A program made the position numbers and the translations under genes. The notes beneath the pieces were generated by a model, which made no database searches, was not told the origin of the DNA, and worked only from the letters and a program-made list of their open reading frames with translations. Positions 24,669 to 36,426 of a DNA stretch of 64,000 nt are shown here, piece by piece (positions within the stretch are counted from its first letter, which is position 1; every line of letters begins with the position of its first letter). Origin of the DNA: Onchidella celtica (Eukaryota; Mollusca; Gastropoda; Systellommatophora; Onchidiidae). The DNA lies in assembly GCA_963931925.1 (NCBI GenBank), contig OZ007570.1:25985804-26049803 (forward strand), written 5' to 3'.

Positions 24669-27498
24669 TAAAATGTAAACATCTTATTGACCATCTGGTC
24701 AGGAAAACAGAATTTTCACAGTTTAACCATTAAACAGACAAACAAGTACCAATTTTCTCTTTCATTAACCGATTTGCCAGGCTGCCCGACACACATTCAG
24801 CAAAGTGACGGGAAGGCAGACAAGCACCATGACAACTCTTTCTATTTGCGTGGGCTTGCGTACGATATCGGAGTGTCCAGTTTCCGTCTGTACGTGACCA
24901 ATTTTCCCAAGGTACCCCAGAAGAGGCCCTGAATAGTGACACTTCAGTCGACTAGTACAAGGTGTCCGGCTGACACATGACGTGACATGAAGAGACGTCT
25001 AACAAACCCATGCCCTTACTTTTTTTAACCCCTCCTGGCCTGGTTACGCCTCCTGTCCAGAAGGATGGTCCTCTTCCTCTCACTCACCCCCTCATTTCTT
25101 CCAGGGTAAGGGAGAGGGGGACTTGTTTCGTACTCAAGCCCAGCAGCTGGTAAGGACTTCAAAAAAATCGGGATCAGTCGCGGAAACGATACTATGAAAA
25201 CTCATTTTCAATGTGTCAACGTTTTGTCCACAGCCCAATTAGTGATGCTTCCCCGTTCATCATTGATTCGAGGGCAAATACAGCGTTTTCTCCGAACTAG
25301 AACACGCGTAAAATATGTTTCAAACATCTGAAGTTTTTTTTCCATTGTTGGAATGGGCATTGTCCATTAGTAAGCTACAACATGGTGTACCCCAAGGTTT
25401 GATCAAATTTAATGTTGTCCACTTTGAAAATGTTAAGGTGCCATGTTTGACAGCAATGTTAATTATTGTTTAGCTGTCTCAGCGAATCTGTTTCCTGTTG
25501 ATGTTTATATTTGTTCAAAATACAGTTGAAGTTTAATGACTTACAAAAAAGGGGAAAAAAAGAAAGACCTTCCATGACAGAAAAATTTGGTATTGTGTTC
25601 CATTTATGGAGGCCTATCTCTTAGTTTTGTAAGTATTGAAAGTTTTAGGGCCAAGGACAATCGACTGTTCCAGTGCAAACCTCGAACCAGTTTCGGGATT
25701 GGAAAAAGGGGAGGGAGGAGAGAGATACCAGAGAAATTAGGGTCGTTTCCGCAGCACGTCACATCCATACCGGAGAAAGGAGCGGCCCAGACAGCAAGTG
25801 CTTGATGTTATTTCCTTTTCCCAGCTTCACTTTTGATTCCTAGCGTACAAGTCTGAAAACTGCTTGAGCCGTGTACGTTAAATCTTGTACTATCTAGGTA
25901 GTGAGTTAATATGGATTATAATTCATGTTTCCTTCATTACACAGATGTGCAGCTTCGAAACTTTATTGACGAATTTCAAATCTTTTTTATCTGCTGTGTA
26001 ATATTGTGTGCATAATTGGCCGTTCACTGCTATGCATAATATCACAGAAACAAGCACATAACTATATTATACAGTAAGAACCCCCATCTGTTTGGCTAAA
26101 TTAATCTTTTTATACTGCTTAAGCGATAGGCGTTACGAGTAAATGACATTAAACGCATTTCTGGAGAGTGACTGAACGCCATATAGCTTGCTTAATACAC
26201 TTACAGTCCCACATTATCCTTAACTTCAAGTAGATCAAGAAGACTTAAATTGTTCTCTTACACAAAAACCCATTGTGAATGAGTAAATGTATTACAATGT
26301 AAGATTTCTTGTTAGCCAAACTGTACAACAAACGTAAAAAATACAACCTAACATTAGGTACAAAGACATGATGGCCATGAGATTTGTCGCTTTCACCATC
26401 TAAATGGCCTTGCATTTTCGATCTTCCAATAGAGTCACTGAATCGCCATTTACCAAATAACGTGATCATCAAAAAGGAACAACGAGATGTACTTTTGAAA
26501 TGTGGAGCTATTCATTTCTTCTGGGAAGATAAAATAGAGGACGTAGGAGGGCAATGACAAAAAACGAAGCCAAAAGCAAATAAAGGTAAAAAAAAAAGAA
26601 TAGGAGGCCGGAATAATAAAACACAATGGAAAGAGCATAAAGGTTCATGGCTGTGATCCTTGTAAAGATGTTGCCTTGGACCAGCAGCCCCTGGTCTGAA
26701 TAGATGCATTAACAGATCAGACATCATTTGTTTGGCCTGCCAGAAGATTATGTCTCTTAAATTTATGTATCAGCTGTCAACAAGAGTGCAAAGTCTAGGA
26801 ATAGAAGAATCATTAGTCATGATATAGACTTGCACAAATAATGCACATGTTATTATGCCTGGCGTATCTTCCAGTGCAGCCAGGTCATTCAACATTCAAC
26901 ATTGCACTCTATGGACTTGAAAAATAATAATATGTCGAAAAGCTTTACTGTCTGGTTCCAACAGAAAACACCAGCTTCATATAAACAGTACCTCACCAAG
27001 TCTTGCTATGACTCTAAGCAGTGTGCTCACAGTATACTTTCAGAAATAGCATTTGAATCATGTTCCGTTGCACTACAAAGAACGATACTGGTTTTGGTGA
27101 AGTTTTCTTAAGTCTTTTCTTGAACGTTAAATTGTGATGAACCGTCAGCTACTATTAATTTAGGACTTTCGCAATTGGTTTGTGTCACTTGACAGCTTCT
27201 ACAAAATTTTGAATTTTATGTCGTCTTTCGTCAGAACTTCCAGTGGTATAATATGTTTTGTTCTCCTTGAATTTTCAGTTCTTCTTTTTGGATTACAGCT
27301 AATTTTTGCGAGTGAGCATGCTCGGCTGTCATGCCAAAAAGAAACAAAAAAAATCTTTCCGAGTACTCATTCTACGCCTCTGTGCACTGGAAATGGGGGG
27401 GGGGGGGGAGGGGGTAATTTTGGTGATGTAAGTGAAACGAAACAGTCATTTACACTCTCTACGATGCTTTTCAATGCTAGTATAATCAATTTCTATAA
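24669..27498. other. no gene seen
   Basis: Non-coding, AT-rich. A run of about 13 G at 27396-27410 is the only notable simple repeat. Confidence 0.5.
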
Positions 27499-27692
27499 AG
27501 TTGGGTTTTCATGTGTGCGGAAACAGAAACGGCAACTGAAACATCAAACACTTTGAAGTAGTGAAATAGAAAGAGTGTTTTCATGTGTACGGCGTTTCCG
27601 CACATAAGGAAACACTCTTTCTTTTTTACTACTTGATAGATTTATGACGTTTCCTTTGCGGTTTCCATTTCCGCACATATGGAAACACAGCT
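27499..27692. mobile_element. foldback miniature transposon, family A, copy 2
   Basis: 194 bp flanked by TAA on both sides (27496-27498 and 27693-27695). Ends AGTTGGGTTTTCATGTG and CATATGGAAACACAGCT are inverted repeats. The middle repeats TTTTCATGTGTACGGCGTTT and its mirror, making the whole element a nested foldback. A 3-bp TWA target duplication with short inverted ends fits PIF/Harbinger non-autonomous elements. There is no coding capacity. Confidence 0.78.
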
Positions 27693-28504
27693 TAAGTCTG
27701 CTTTTGAGGTTCATTTTCATAGCTGCCGGTTGTAAAGCTTGGACTTTGATGCCAGGGCACCAGAAGACGGACGAATTTCTTATTTATTGCTGACACTGCT
27801 GATTTTACGATAACATTTTTTTGCTTCTGTTGTTAAGCTTACCCTTGCAACTATTATTTGCGTTTCAGTAGCTCTATGTATGATTACATGGTTATGCATG
27901 TTGAATGATTATAGCCATAAGACACAGAGAAAGAGATCAAAAAGAAAACTCGTTAGGCACAAGAACCTTTTTAGTTGGATAAATTTCAAATTATTTTTTC
28001 GCCTTTCTAATTTTGCATATCCAAGACGATGCCTGATCAATCGAATAAAGACAAAGTCTAAAGATTACGATAACAAAGCATAATCAACGGGAGCAACTCT
28101 TCGTGATGCATTGGATTAATGATGTTTTTTTCTCAAGTACACAACTGAGTGCACGCTAACATCAGAAGGGACTTTATATATTACCTTGTTTGGCAATCCT
28201 GCGGTCATGTCACCTCTAGATAAGTGGCACTTGACTCAAAGTGTCGTCTCATCAATGCGGTAGTGAACCAGACATAGGGCCAGGTTATGTTGGGAGAAGA
28301 GGAAGCAGCAGTGCTGATTTAACTCAACGTGTATTCTGCTGTGGCAGGGGAAAGATTTGTTGTTTTCGTCATTGTTTGTTGTTGTTGCTGCTGCTGCTGT
28401 TGTTTTGGGTTTGTTTTCAGAGGAATATCAAGAAATGTTTATGCGTAGAGCTGCAGAGGAGAGAGAATTTAGCCTTCTGTGTCTTTATCCATTTCATCGA
28501 CAGA

Positions 28505-28785
28505 AAGAGCTGAGAGAAAGAGGAAGGGAGAAAGAGAGAGAGAGAAGAAAAGAAAGAAAGAAAAGGAATGAAAGAAAGAAAGAAAAGGAATGAAAGAAAG
28601 AAAGAACTAAAGAAGAACAAAGGAAAGAAAAAAAGAAAAAACTAACGAAAGAAGAAATGAAAGAAAGAACTAAAGAAAGAACCAATGAAAAAAAGATATA
28701 AAGAAAGAAAGAACTAAGGAATGAACAAAAGAAAGAAAGAACTGACGAAAAAGGAAAGAAGCGAAAAAAAAGAAAGAAACATGCA
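28505..28785. repeat. (GAAA)n purine-rich imperfect array
   Basis: GAAA/GAAC/GGAA units over about 280 bp, with AACTAAAGAAAGAA-type higher-order units repeating about every 30-40 bp. The serine/phenylalanine-rich frames on the minus strand are compositional. Confidence 0.9.
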
Positions 28786-29107
28786 GCATAATGCGAGAGA
28801 GCAGGATAATTTCAATGTTGTGCTCACTTATGGACATAATTATTTGTTTGCCCATGCCCAGAAAAGCTTTGGGCGGAGGTGGATGTATGAACACCGTCCG
28901 GCCCTGAAACTTAAGATATAACTGGAAAAAAAAAATCCCAGAAAAAACAACATGCAAGCATTTTTGAAGAGCTTGTATTCTGGCAAGTTAATGGATTCCC
29001 GTACATGTTTGTCGTCATCCCCAGGCCTTATGGCACACGCCATCACACACAGTTTGTCCTCCATTAGCCGGGACATAATATCATAAAATGAGCTGGAACC
29101 TGTACGC

Positions 29108-29242
29108 CCGTGGTTCTCAAAGTGGGCAATATCACACCCCCCCCCAACCCATCCCGCCCCCCAGCCGCCATCTTGATTTCCAGGTGGGCGAAGAAAAGGG
29201 TGACAAGGGGCGCAAGGGATGAAGTGAGCGATTGGGGTAAGG

Positions 29243-29277
<35 letters not shown>

Positions 29278-29388
29278 TGGAGACGAAAATACGAATGAAG
29301 GACCATTATAATTTGGAGGCAAACTCAAGGCAGCCGCTGGCTTGCTCAACAGCATGCGTAGGTTTTATGAACAGAAAGGGCCTTTTGC

Positions 29389-29438
<50 letters not shown>

Positions 29439-29557
29439 CGTGCATTTGATAGAGAATGCTTTCTTTTTTAAATATAATGAGTAATCTTGTTATGGGGGGG
29501 GGGGGGGAATTGGAGTCCCAAGGTGGCGATTGGCCCAAAAAAGGTTGAGAACCACTA
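29108..29557. mobile_element. hAT-like non-autonomous element
   Basis: Left end CCGTGGTTCTCAAAGTGGGC and right end AAAGGTTGAGAACCACTA match the CAGTGGTTCTCAA-type inverted ends of many non-autonomous hAT transposons. Flanks CTGTACGC (29100-29107) and ATGTAAGC (29558-29565) agree at six of eight positions, consistent with an aged 8-bp hAT target duplication. The interior has long C and G runs and a GTT array but no transposase. It is non-coding. Confidence 0.75.
29388..29438. repeat. (GTT)n microsatellite
   Basis: About 16 GTT units, lying inside the hAT-like element at 29108-29557. Confidence 0.95.
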
Positions 29558-30272
29558 ATGTAAGCTGTGGAGGTGCGGGGAGGGGCAGAGGGAATAAAGG
29601 GGGAAGGGGGAGTAGAAAGAACAATTTCATGCTGTATACTGGCGGAGGAATGACGTGGATTTGACAATAATAATTTTTTTTTTTTTAATAGAACCAAGTA
29701 GCAAACAGGGCAAGTCAGATTTCTTGCAAAAAACGCCGGAGACAGCCTGTCTTCTTTCTCCCGTTTTTTAGCACACATACAATTCTTTTGCTCGTATTTG
29801 GCATGGCAAAAAAAAAGGGATTTTGTTTTGATCTTCAGAAAAGAAAAACTATTATGTATCCATCACTCAATGCAACAACATCATGGGAGCAATTTTCTCA
29901 AGGGCCGCAGTGTGGCGGGTAATGAACTACTGTAAATAAACACGGGTTTATTTCGGGTTAGCGCACTGGAACTCCCCTGTAATTCTCTTGAATTCCTAAA
30001 ACATTTGATTCGTTAGAAGACCATTCATTCTTTCCAAAGTTTGCTGTGGATAATCATGGCTCATATAACATGGCGTATATCTCAGTGCAATACGTTAAGC
30101 ACAGTGGTCTTTGTGTTTATATTTACCACCCCCACCCCCCCCCTTCCCCCACCCCCAACCCCCTTCGCGACCTTATTCCTTGTTTGTTTCAACTCCACTT
30201 TTTGCACAACTGAGAATGAGACGTTAAACATTTGCAGCTTCAGTATTATGATAAGAGGTTAGAATAATTCGG

Positions 30273-30512
30273 AACTGTCAAACAGCTTGATAAGTGAACT
30301 GTCAAACAGCTTGATGGGTGAACTGTCAAACAGCTTGATAAGTGAACTGTCAAACAGCTTGATAAGTGAACTGTCAAACAGCTTGATAAGTGAACTGTCA
30401 AACAGCTTGATAAGTGAACTGTCAAACAGCTTGATAAGTGAACTGTCAAACAGCTTGATAAGTGAACTGTCAAACAGCTTGATAAGTGAACTGTCAAACA
30501 GCTTGATAAGTG
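30273..30512. repeat. 24-bp minisatellite, ten units
   Basis: Exactly ten copies of a 24-base unit whose core is CTGTCAAACAGCTTGATAAG; one unit carries a GG variant (GATGGGTG). Because 24 divides by three, open frames repeating SNSLISEL (plus) and LIKLFDSS or LTVHLSSC (minus) run through it, but these are artefacts. Each unit contains CTGT…ACAG, which can fold. The near identity implies recent expansion. Confidence 0.95.
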
Positions 30513-30566
30513 CCATGACGCATTTTTAGCAAGTGTTAAAGTGTGACCGTTATACCTCTTCTACCT

Positions 30567-30650
30567 ACTAAAAGATCTCCAGTTTGTTGTTGTTGTTGTT
30601 GTTGTTGTTTTCAGATAATGGGGACAGAGCAAACAATTGCGAAGGTCGCG
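30567..30650 (-). mobile_element. family B miniature transposon, terminal fragment with GTT expansion
   Basis: CTAAAAGATCTCCAGT on the left and ATGGGGACAGAGCAAACA then GAAGGTCGCG on the right match, inverted, the first 60 bases of family B (18623, 60353). The stretch between the two blocks is replaced by about nine GTT units. Only the terminal part of the element is present. Confidence 0.55.
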
Positions 30651-33129
30651 ACTTGGCGACTGTGTTTCTGCATTGAGATTAAGAGTTCGCCTGGCACTCC
30701 ACATATCAAACATTTGATCATGAACTTGCATCAAGCGGCGTCTTCCATCTTTCACTGCTAATGTTCATCGGTTTATCTTCTTTTTGTCTTTAATTGTAAG
30801 CTTGGATGGCGCTGTTGATGTATTCCCATAAAAGGTATCGATTGTTGAAGATGATTATGGGCAAGCTTTTATGTCCATTTTTGACAGCATTCTAAGCCAA
30901 AAGATAAACAGTTTATTCAGAGAAACTGTTCTAGAGACCCCTTCTTATTACCAAGACACGCGCCGTCCAATCGTTATTTAATGCAACAATTCCATCCCTT
31001 TCTGAAGCTGCATTGAAATGTGCAGCAGTCCACAGGTTCACGATACGTCACACTTTTAACGTCATTCAATCGATACAGCAGACATTCCATTGATCTTCTC
31101 CATACTGATTTAAGACGTCACAAGCGCCCAGACACACATAACCGCTCTTTATACATCCGCTTCACGTTTCTAGTCAGACCTATCATAATTATACTATGTG
31201 CGGTTAAAAGATCGGTTAAGCAGAGCTAAAGCAAATAGCAAAACCAGTTTTTCAACCAATCATTTTGAGGCATTTTCACAGTTACTGTCTGGTACTGTAG
31301 GAAGCCAGGGGTAAATTAAATAAGTTTATTGTTTGTCTTTCCAGCGCAGACTGATGACTGCAGATTTAGGGTAGGTGCGCACAGGCAATTTGTTGCGTTG
31401 CAGTTGCGCCACATTTCTTTTTTTAATCTAGGCGAATGACAGGGGCACGTTTCAGAGTGCATAGGAAAACGATATTAGAACAAGACACCAACACGTCAAC
31501 AAGCTACACGTTCTCGCCTGGCCTTACTTAATATGACCTTGTGTCTACAAATTAATTTTATTTCACATTTCTGCCTCGGGCAGATTCGTCATTTGAAAAA
31601 AAAAAATGAAGAAAAAACTACCTTTCCTTCAGCTGTTCCAACAACTGAACATTGCCGCTGTTATTTGAAATGTTTGGTATTTTATATGGTTCCTGCATTA
31701 CACAAATCTATTATCTATACACTATTGTGGAACACATCCAATCGCTCGGCGGGCTGGTTGCTTCAGTAGGCGTAACACAAACTCCAACCTCAAGCAGGTG
31801 AAGGGGGAAAAAAAGCAATCTTGATAGTTTTGGGGTCAAGGACCAGATTGAAGGAGCGCCTGACCGACTGACCACACTTTCGCATCACACGCAAATTGGA
31901 CTAAAAAAAATACCACACTTCTATTCCTGGGCATAATATTCTGCTGATCTGTTTTCTGACAACGCCTATTATGCAATGATTTGTATCAAGGACAGAAAAA
32001 ACATGGCCATTTTTTTTTTAGCGCAGCCGGAAGACTCCGTGTCACGACAAACGGCAATCTGATTTGACTATGATATTGGTAAACATGACTGTTCGTTTCT
32101 ACTTCGTGTCTTTTATAACTCTTTTATAAGATGCATGGGTGTGTGCTAATGGAAACAGTGTACTTACAGTTGCAGAGTTGTTTTTATCTATAAAATTGCC
32201 GTACACTTGTCCAAAACCACCTATGCCCCCCCCCCCCCGCCCCCCAACCACCAACTTCACAGATAGAGCCACCAAATGAACTTTATTCTCTGGGGAAAGA
32301 TATGGTACGTGGCCGATTAGAGTTACAAATTATATATTTCTTTTGCCGCATCTCATTTTTCACGCGTGAATACAATAAACTTGTCTGCATATCTGTTGAA
32401 TTTCTGTCTCCATTGTCAGCATTCTTTAACTCGTATACAAATATTAACACAGTAAAATTACACAAAGAAGGTTATTCTATCCCAGGCAAAGTGTCTCAGA
32501 CCACCAGCAGATTAATGTTAGTCAGTAAAAGTGGTGTTGCAAGAGCGGGGAAACCCATTATTGCGTACAATAATTTTATATTCCTGTTGCTTTTTCGGCT
32601 TTCATTAAATGAAAATATGTACACTCTGAGTCGGTGTCTGCATAATGAAATACACCCAGCTTCCAATTAAGCGATCTCTCGGCTCACTTGCTAATGCTAA
32701 CTGGTTTACGATTGACCACGTAAGTGGACAACCAATCTAATGTCTCTGTGTCTGGCTGGCCAGACTGTTGGAATATAGCGTAATATTGCCTGTCAACCAA
32801 ATCAGCCCACAACTTTGCAAATGAGGTGTCGGAGAGCCGTGACGAAAGACAAGATAAGAGACTGTCATTTTTCTCCTGCAATCTGAGACAGATGGTCAAG
32901 AAAATTGTCCCCGTCTGACAGTAAATCGCGTTAACCTTTACGCACCGCGGCGATCAACTGTTGTTAGCCCTCCACCCTACCACTTTGAACCGTGTCGGTG
33001 AAACACTGCCTGTATCTATGTTTTACCTTTCGCTACGCGGCGGGCAATCCCTGTTATCCTTGTTGGGGCAAGCGCTGTAGCTGATTGTTTATACTCCACT
33101 ATTTCTGGTGTTAGCATGGAAGAATCCAT
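30651..33129. other. no gene seen
   Basis: Non-coding. Poly(C) runs at about 32227-32247. The 122-codon plus-strand frame at 32302-32670 has no domain and no splice or codon support. Confidence 0.5.
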
Positions 33130-33331
33130 CCAGCAACCCTACTCAAATCTGACGTGTAGAATTTATGTCAAGTTTGCACATAGGAATGACATTGTCCAGA
33201 TGTAAATCCGATGGTTACGACATCACGCCAACGTCAATTTCATGTAGGCAACCTGCCCCTACAGAAATTCTACCAACCCTACAGAAATCCTGTATAAATC
33301 TACGTCGGACTGGCGTAGGGGTGCAAGTTGG
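33130..33331 (-). mobile_element. miniature inverted-repeat element, family C, copy 1
   Basis: On the minus strand this aligns along its whole length with 62546-62750: CGCCAGTCCGACGTAGATTT, then GTAGGGTTGGTAGAATTTCT, GGGGCAGGTTGCCTACAT, GACGTTG, and AAACTTGACATAAATTC. The ends (CCAGCAACCCTACTCAAATC and the inverse of ACGCCAGTCCGACGT) are inverted repeats. No coding capacity and no assigned superfamily. Confidence 0.65.
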
Positions 33332-34210
33332 GAAGTTTAGAGAGTCTTTTGAATGTTATAAGTTGCGTTAAAACCGCTTCAGTCTATCAAAAATGCCCAA
33401 AAAACCTGTACCTATGCAGGGAATGCCGTGGCCGCCAGACCCGCGTGTACTGGAAACGAATGCTTCAGTGCGGCGCTGTGCGTAAAGGTTCTGTGAGACG
33501 TAATGAAAACATCTTGAAAACTTGCTGAATTCAAAGTAATTACTCGAACATGAACATGAAATGATTACACAATCCTCTCCATAGACAGGTCTCTTCCAGA
33601 AACAAAACAGAACCAAAAAAAATCAAGTTCCAGAACAAACATTCCTTTTCCTAATGCAAAAACAAACGCAGAAGTCCAGTTTGGCCCATAGAAGATCAAT
33701 ATAATGTGGATTCTGTAGTTAAGAAGAGAAAGGCACAATGAATAATACATGTCTAGCCAGGTTTAGTGAGCATGTCTCCATCCATGCGCTTAATTTTTCT
33801 GGATATTCACTGTGTCCCTAATGTGCATAGGCGATAATGGCTTAACACTTTCCATGCATTATATTTTTTGGGGCCACACTTTGACGACCCGTGGGATCTA
33901 AATATCTGTGCATCCGTTCACAGGGGGCAGTGTGAAGAATAAAGGTCCCCCTTTTACGATATTGTGATGCATTACAGGCTACTTGAAATAAGTCTTTGTG
34001 GCAAATATAATACACACAACCTTTAAAACAGTATTCGATAAAGTATCCACGGTAAATTAAAAAGCAGACCGTAAAGAAATGATAATAATAATCACAAATA
34101 ATAAACGCTGTTTAAAAATGAATTTCCCACCACATTTCAGCACCTACGGCCCATCACTTACTATTAGCACCGTGTAATATAAGTTTTTCAAACTCTGATC
34201 CTGTTATTTC
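33332..34210. other. no gene seen
   Basis: Non-coding, AT-rich; no repeat relation noticed. Confidence 0.5.
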
Positions 34211-34442
34211 AAGACCTTAGTTCTTGTTCGTCCTAACTCCATTTTATGAAAAACTGGAGATCTTTCAGTGCGAAAAAAAAGGTTTGACACTTGTTTAAAA
34301 TGCGCTGTGGCATGTATCAAGCTGTTTCACAGTTCCGATTTGTTCCAATTCCTTATCATAATACTAAAGCCGCAAATGTTTAGCGTTGAACTTTTCAGTT
34401 GTGCAAAGAATGGAGTTGGAACAAATAAGAACTAGAGTGGCG
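34211..34442. mobile_element. miniature inverted-repeat transposon, family B, copy 2
   Basis: Left end GACCTTAGTTCTTGTTCGTC and right end GGAACAAATAAGAACTAGAG are inverted repeats. Internal phrases AAAACTGGAGATC, CAAGCTGTTTCACAGTTCCG and AGTTGTGCAAAGAATGGAGT match the copies at 18623 and 60353. Non-coding. Confidence 0.75.
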
Positions 34443-35104
34443 ATATGTAAAGCATTAACCGTGATTCAAATCTAAGTGAAATGATCTATCCTCATCGGAG
34501 CAACAAAATGAAAAAAAAAATGTAACCAGCATTAGTCAATTTGAGCTTTCCAAATAACCAGGAAGTTCATGCTTATATGATCTAAATAGTTAGCAAGGAG
34601 ATTCAAATTTCCATAGGGACATAGGGAACATCCATAAAGTACGTATCCTCAACTTCGGCTATTTTTTTTGGCGCCCTCTCTCCCCTTGCGGGCTTTCCAT
34701 GCTTTTGTCATCACGCTCCCCAGCCCACACCCCCCCCCCCTCCCAATTTCCCCTTTTGTATGAGCGTACGGCCATTAGACAGTTTGAATGTGCATGATAT
34801 TCTAAAGGCTGTAAGTTGTTAGGGGTCAAATTGCAATGCTCGAACAGAGACAATGCTGAGCGATTTTTTATTTCTCAACTTTCCATGTAGTATACCATGG
34901 TCCCGTAACAACAGCTTACTGTAAAACCAGAAATAGCATTTTGTAATCGACCTTTTGACTGTTTCAAAGCCAATATTTGTTGTTTGTATAATTCTAAAGA
35001 TTATTTTGTTGAAAAAAACAATATATAGATAATTTTATATATATACATATGATTTTTATTAATTCTTTACCATAATTGAAACACGTACATGAGCTTCACA
35101 GAAC
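34443..35104. other. no gene seen
   Basis: Non-coding host flank of the LTR element, including a C run near 34731-34742. Confidence 0.5.
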
Positions 35105-35109
35105 CCCAC

Positions 35110-36426
35110 TGTCAGGGTTAGGACTAGAAGTGTCGTGCTGGGTCACGGCTTGTTAATTTCATGGTCTCGTTGATTTTAGCCAGTGCAAATGTCCTTGAAC
35201 TATTCTCGTGGACAGTTTGTTTTTGTAACGCTTTTTCTTAGAGATGGAAAGAAAGTGGGGCAAGATAGAATAAATGGATGGGTTAGCAGTGACGGTGCGG
35301 TTCTCGACCCCGTGATTTTGATGAATTCTAACAGGGAAGAGAAGGGGTGAGTAAAAGGGAAATAGTAAATTCGTACATAAAACGTAGAGGGTTGGAGACT
35401 TTAGTAAGGGTTTTGATATGTTAATTTGACCTTGGCTGTTACTAGTGCAAGGCCGTGACCGATTTCCATGCAGAATCTATTAATACTACGAGCTGAGCTC
35501 GAAATGGATGCACCAATCAAATTTGGGCAGTTGGCTGGGGATTTACAGATGGCTGCGCGGTATATAAGCGGAGCCATTCCTATGTTTCAATACTCCATGC
35601 AGAAATATCCATCTGTGAAGGCAGTCGGCGTGATTCAGCCAGAGAGAATCAGAAGATTGTTATAGTCATGTCTATGCCTATGATAGACATTGGAATGAGA
35701 CCATACGCTTTCCACGAATTATCCACTGCTATTATCTCCGGCTCCCTGATCTCGTATCAGGGACCAAGTGTAAGTGTTTGTCTATTGATTCAACGATGAA
35801 CGTGAAGCTGACCTTAAATTTTCCAGTAGAAGTGCTACCGAAGAATGCAAGACTACAATGTATTTTAACTTGCAATTAGATCTAGCATGAGTGTCTGGTA
35901 TACACATTTGTAAATTGAAATTGATGTGTCTGGATGAGGCTGGGGATTGCCAGCCCATCCTAGAGTAGATCTAGATCTAACTTAACTACGTCAGGTTGTA
36001 TTGACGAGTTTGATCCTTTATAAGCGGTAGGCACATATAACTGAGTTAACATTGTCGTCTGAGACATTAGGATATTATTTGTTAGATAGTAGGCAGACTA
36101 TATCTGAAAGATAGATAAGTAATAATTAAATTGTGAATGAGTCAGAATGATATAATCTTTTAGGAATCTAGAGGAGATTTCTAGTGATATATTATTGAAT
36201 TTTCATTTGATGCTGCTGATGTTGTCTTTTCAGTATGTAAGAGCTAGACGAAATTTGTTAGGGATTTTAAAGTAAATAAATTTGTGGCCCTGCAGGTCCT
36301 TGATAAACCTTATTCGAATTGTTATTAGTATATGTGGCATGGTATGGAAGAATAATTCCTAAAAACCTCTCGATATTTTAAATGCAGTCGTAACACCAAT
36401 AATTCCATATAACCCAACTCGTAACA
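35110..36426 (+). repeat. 5' LTR
   Basis: Starts TGTCAGGGTTAGGACTAG and ends CCCAACTCGTAACA; 1317 bp. A TATATAAG box lies at 35561-35568 and an AATAAA at 36275-36280, so U3 is about 480 bp and transcription probably starts near 35590. A 65-codon frame across the TATA region is present in both LTRs and has no known function. The candidate primer-binding site begins just after it (TGGAGAGGGACCC at about 36428); I cannot name the primer tRNA. Confidence 0.93.
35561..35568 (+). promoter_or_regulatory. LTR TATA box
   Basis: TATATAAG followed by CGGAGCC, the only strong TATA motif in U3; repeated at 47957-47964 in the 3' LTR. Confidence 0.6.

Noticed and set aside
28417-28685. Phenylalanine/serine-rich minus-strand frames
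   Set aside because: Opposite strand of the GAAA array.
30246-30529. Repeat protein SNSLISEL (plus) or LIKLFDSS (minus)
   Set aside because: Artefact of the 24-bp minisatellite, whose length divides by three; open in several frames at once.
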